A stretch of DNA of 14,716 bases, taken from NCBI GenBank assembly GCA_012522285.1, contig JAAYKS010000183.1:1-14716 (forward strand), given 5' to 3'. Positions 13,461 to 14,716 of the stretch are shown one piece after another; the first letter of the stretch is position 1; every line of letters begins with the position of its first letter. The notes under the pieces are model-generated. The model made no database searches. It had not been told where the DNA came from and saw nothing but the letters and a program-made list of their open reading frames with translations. The position numbers and the translations under genes are program-made. The DNA is from Clostridiaceae bacterium. Lineage in GTDB: Bacteria > Bacillota > Clostridia > Saccharofermentanales > UBA5734.

Positions 13461-13892
13461 TCACTCGAGCCAGATCTTCACGTTTTCCCCTTTTTCGGAG
13501 ACGATGTCCATGATCTCTCCTTCATCGTTGTCCTCGATCATCTGCTTGACGGCACTCCCCAGTTCGTCCCAATCCAGGCCGTTCGTATCCCAGGACGTTT
13601 CCGCCACGTCGGACTTTTTCGTGAAGTATTTTCCGACCTTGACACCTGCGGTGATGAGGCGGGCGGGGATCTTGATATTGACATTGTCCCCTTTCGGCGA
13701 AGTGACGACAATGCGGAGCCGGCGTTTTCTCTTGCCGTTGAGGGGGCCGGTATCCGCCTCCGGCGTTGGCGGCGGGGTAGGCCTTGCAGGTGCCTCTGTC
13801 GCACCCAGCGCTTCGATCAGCTGGGCGGCCTGCTCGGTATCGATCTGACCTTCCTGCAGCATGGCAAGTACTTTCATGACTTCTTCATTCAT
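13461..13892 (-). CDS. SHOCT-like domain protein, partner of DUF2089
   Basis: This 143-residue protein has three parts. Residues about 1-29 are a SHOCT-like helical pair (VLAMLQEGQIDTEQAAQLIEAL). Residues about 33-52 are a Pro/Thr/Ala-rich linker. A basic KRKRRLRI patch leads into a beta-rich C-terminal region of about 85 residues (VNIKIPARLI and so on) of the type found with SHOCT-like domains in YvlB-like proteins. SHOCT modules mediate oligomerisation; the role is otherwise unknown. The start is ATG 13892, with AGGAGG eight bases upstream. It overlaps the end of the DUF2089 gene by eight bases (ATGAATGA), a sign of translational coupling. The C-terminus is acidic and ends in VKIWLE. No membrane segment is visible, so it is probably cytoplasmic. 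Confidence 0.78.
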   Translation of the reverse strand: MNEEVMKVLAMLQEGQIDTEQAAQLIEALGATEAPARPTPPPTPEADTGPLNGKRKRRLRIVVTSPKGDNVNIKIPARLITAGVKVGKYFTKKSDVAETSWDTNGLDWDELGSAVKQMIEDNDEGEIMDIVSEKGENVKIWLE

Positions 13893-14268
13893 CGGAATTG
13901 CCTCCTTTGAGCATACGGATCGCTGCTTCGTGCGTGATTTCACCGCGTGACATCCGGTCGAGGATTTCCATCCGGTTCAAGGCGGGCCGGGCTTCGTGGC
14001 CATCGAAATCCAGTGCCGCCAGCAACTCGTCCAGCCGGTTGCGCGCGGTGGGGTAGGAGATGTCCAGGAGAGCTCCCACATCTTTCAGATTGCCCCGGCA
14101 ATACAAGAAGGTCTCCAGGAACAGCAGCTGCTCCGGACGCAACCGCATGTACCGTGAGAGCGGGTACTGGCCGGAAACCGCCGTGCTGCAGACGGGGCAC
14201 CTGAGAGACTCGATCTGCATCGTGTTTCCGCACGAGGGACAATGGGTGGGAATGTTTTGTTTGTTCAT
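13885..14268 (-). CDS. DUF2089-family zinc-ribbon/HTH regulator-like protein
   Basis: This 127-residue protein has an N-terminal zinc ribbon (Cys10, Cys13, Cys24, Cys27). The stretch LRPEQLLFLETFLYCRGNLKDVGALLDISYPTARNRLDELLAALDF (about 43-88) follows, the DUF2089 hallmark with a helix-turn-helix shape (GALLDISYPTARNRLDELL). A C-terminal tail EILDRMSRGEITHEAAIRMLKG (about 101-122) resembles the SHOCT-like motif of its partner. The HTH suggests DNA binding, but the family is experimentally unassigned as far as I know. GGAGG lies seven bases before ATG 14268. It is the first gene of a two-gene leftward operon, with a promoter at 14290-14318 and upstream phased A/T repeats. Confidence 0.85.
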   Translation of the reverse strand: MNKQNIPTHCPSCGNTMQIESLRCPVCSTAVSGQYPLSRYMRLRPEQLLFLETFLYCRGNLKDVGALLDISYPTARNRLDELLAALDFDGHEARPALNRMEILDRMSRGEITHEAAIRMLKGGNSDE

Positions 14269-14289
14269 AAGGTCACCTCCACAGTGAAG

Positions 14290-14318
14290 ATCATGCATCA
14301 GAAGTTTACGAATGTCAA
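14290..14318 (-). promoter_or_regulatory. Promoter of the DUF2089-SHOCT operon
   Basis: On the minus strand a perfect TTGACA (complement of 14313-14318), a 17-base spacer, then CATGAT (complement of 14290-14295, four of six) give a start near 14283 and a very short leader before the ribosome binding site at about 14276-14280. Confidence 0.6.
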
Positions 14319-14321
14319 GCG

Positions 14322-14365
14322 CAAAATCAATAAAACGAAAACAAAATTCAATAAAACGTAAAAAA
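14322..14365. repeat. Two tandem A/T-rich direct repeats, 21-bp period
   Basis: CAAAATCAATAAAACG (from 14322) and CAAAATTCAATAAAACG (from 14342) differ by one inserted T. The shared core CAATAAAACG recurs at 14328 and 14349, 21 bp apart, two helical turns. The block sits immediately upstream of the leftward -35, where an UP element or activator would bind, in the intergenic region shared with the rightward gene at 14507. Confidence 0.7.
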
Positions 14366-14406
14366 TACAGCTTTCAGTCTTCAAAAGAGAGTCGGAATTC
14401 AGAGTT

Positions 14407-14462
14407 GTTCCGAGGGTCTCAAGCGGGTGACACTCGCGGAACGATGAAATGTGTTTTATACT
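14407..14462 (+). promoter_or_regulatory. Upstream region of the gene at 14507: dyad and -10 box candidate
   Basis: GTTCCG (14407-14412) and CGGAAC (14437-14442) form a dyad with a 24-base spacer, and a TATACT box (14457-14462) stands 44 bases before the ATG. There is no -35 at the usual spacing; GTGACA at 14427-14432 is 24 bases away. This is a promoter candidate only. Confidence 0.3.
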
Positions 14463-14506
14463 CTTCATAGTCTGAACCACCATCAAGAACGTCGGAGGTA
14501 TCGACC

Positions 14507-14716
14507 ATGAGCCAAGCCATGACCAGTAACGAGTATCTCTCCCATGTGTTAGCAGGAATCGAAACCAACCCCCACATTCGTGCCGGAGCGAAAACGATGA
14601 AGGGGGTCTATTTGGAAGCGACCAAACTCGAGTTGCACCGCCGCGGACTTCCTTCCGGCTCGTTTGAGTATCAATATCTCAAACCACAACTGGACCGGAT
14701 CCGCGCCCGTGAGGAC
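14507..14716 (+). CDS. Unrecognised protein, 5' part only
   Basis: An ATG at 14507, preceded by GGAGGT with a seven-base gap, opens a frame that runs 70 codons to the window end without a stop, so only the N-terminus is visible. It reads MSQAMTSNEYLSHVLAGIE and onward, is mixed and mainly helical in character, contains several Arg/Lys-rich stretches (for example KLELHRRGLP), and has no signal peptide or membrane segment. I do not recognise the family. It is divergent from the DUF2089 operon, so the two may share control. A second Met at residue 5 lacks its own ribosome binding site. Confidence 0.7.
   Translation, partial: MSQAMTSNEYLSHVLAGIETNPHIRAGAKTMKGVYLEATKLELHRRGLPSGSFEYQYLKPQLDRIRARED

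Noticed and set aside
1..14716. CRISPR array, insertion sequence, prophage or attachment site
   Set aside because: No regularly spaced repeats, transposase, integrase or phage gene could be found by eye on either strand.

Overview
The window is 14.7 kb of GC-rich bacterial chromosome, dense with genes. It has strong AGGAGG-type ribosome binding sites, vegetative TTGACA/TATAAT-type promoters, hairpin-plus-T-run terminators at most gene ends, and an initiator tRNA with CCA encoded. Together with DUF2089, CxxC-x17-CxxC zinc-ribbon and F420-ligase-like proteins of the Bacillota type, this suggests a high-GC member of the Bacillota (Paenibacillaceae-, Limnochordia- or Clostridia-like). No marker gene fixes the lineage, so this is an inference. 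I see no phage, IS element, CRISPR array or plasmid gene; the window looks like housekeeping plus carbohydrate-use chromosome.

Layout. Positions 1-680: the first codons of a leftward gene, a divergent promoter region, a small membrane protein, and a solo tRNA-fMet unit with its own strong promoter and terminator. Positions 681-1190: a structured leader and an 8-cysteine zinc-ribbon protein. Positions 1236-5121: a carbohydrate region in which a leftward UroD/MtaA-type methyltransferase-like gene lies divergent to a rightward operon. That operon encodes a GH43 glycosidase with discoidin-like and FN3-like domains but no signal peptide, followed by a D-psicose/D-tagatose 3-epimerase-like enzyme. 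Positions 5176-6507: a single F420-0:L-glutamate ligase-like gene with its own promoter and terminator. Positions 6517-7050: a leftward flavin-reductase-like gene preceded by a palindrome. Positions 7136-10029: a MATE transporter and the Y-family DNA polymerase DinB. Positions 10191-12160: a two-gene unit of a second xylose-isomerase-like TIM-barrel protein and an NAD-dependent epimerase/dehydratase. Positions 12174-13442: a leftward tryptophanyl-tRNA synthetase of the GDRPTG (TrpRS II-like) subfamily. Positions 13461-14365: a translationally coupled DUF2089 regulator and SHOCT-like protein pair. Positions 14507-14716: the start of an unrecognised rightward gene that runs off the end.

How the genes may work together. 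The GH43 enzyme, the epimerase, the second TIM-barrel isomerase and the SDR-type dehydrogenase fit intracellular breakdown and rearrangement of plant-derived oligosaccharides and rare sugars. No transporter or sugar regulator is in view. The DUF2089/SHOCT pair looks like a small sensory or regulatory module. The other genes appear to be independent single-gene units. I found no clearly new multi-gene system. The points most worth a second look are the unsecreted three-domain GH43 next to a Zn-motif methyltransferase-like protein, the F420-ligase-like orphan, the TrpRS II-like enzyme with an N-terminal extension, the coupled DUF2089/SHOCT pair with 21-bp phased repeats in its promoter, and the folded leader before the zinc-ribbon gene.
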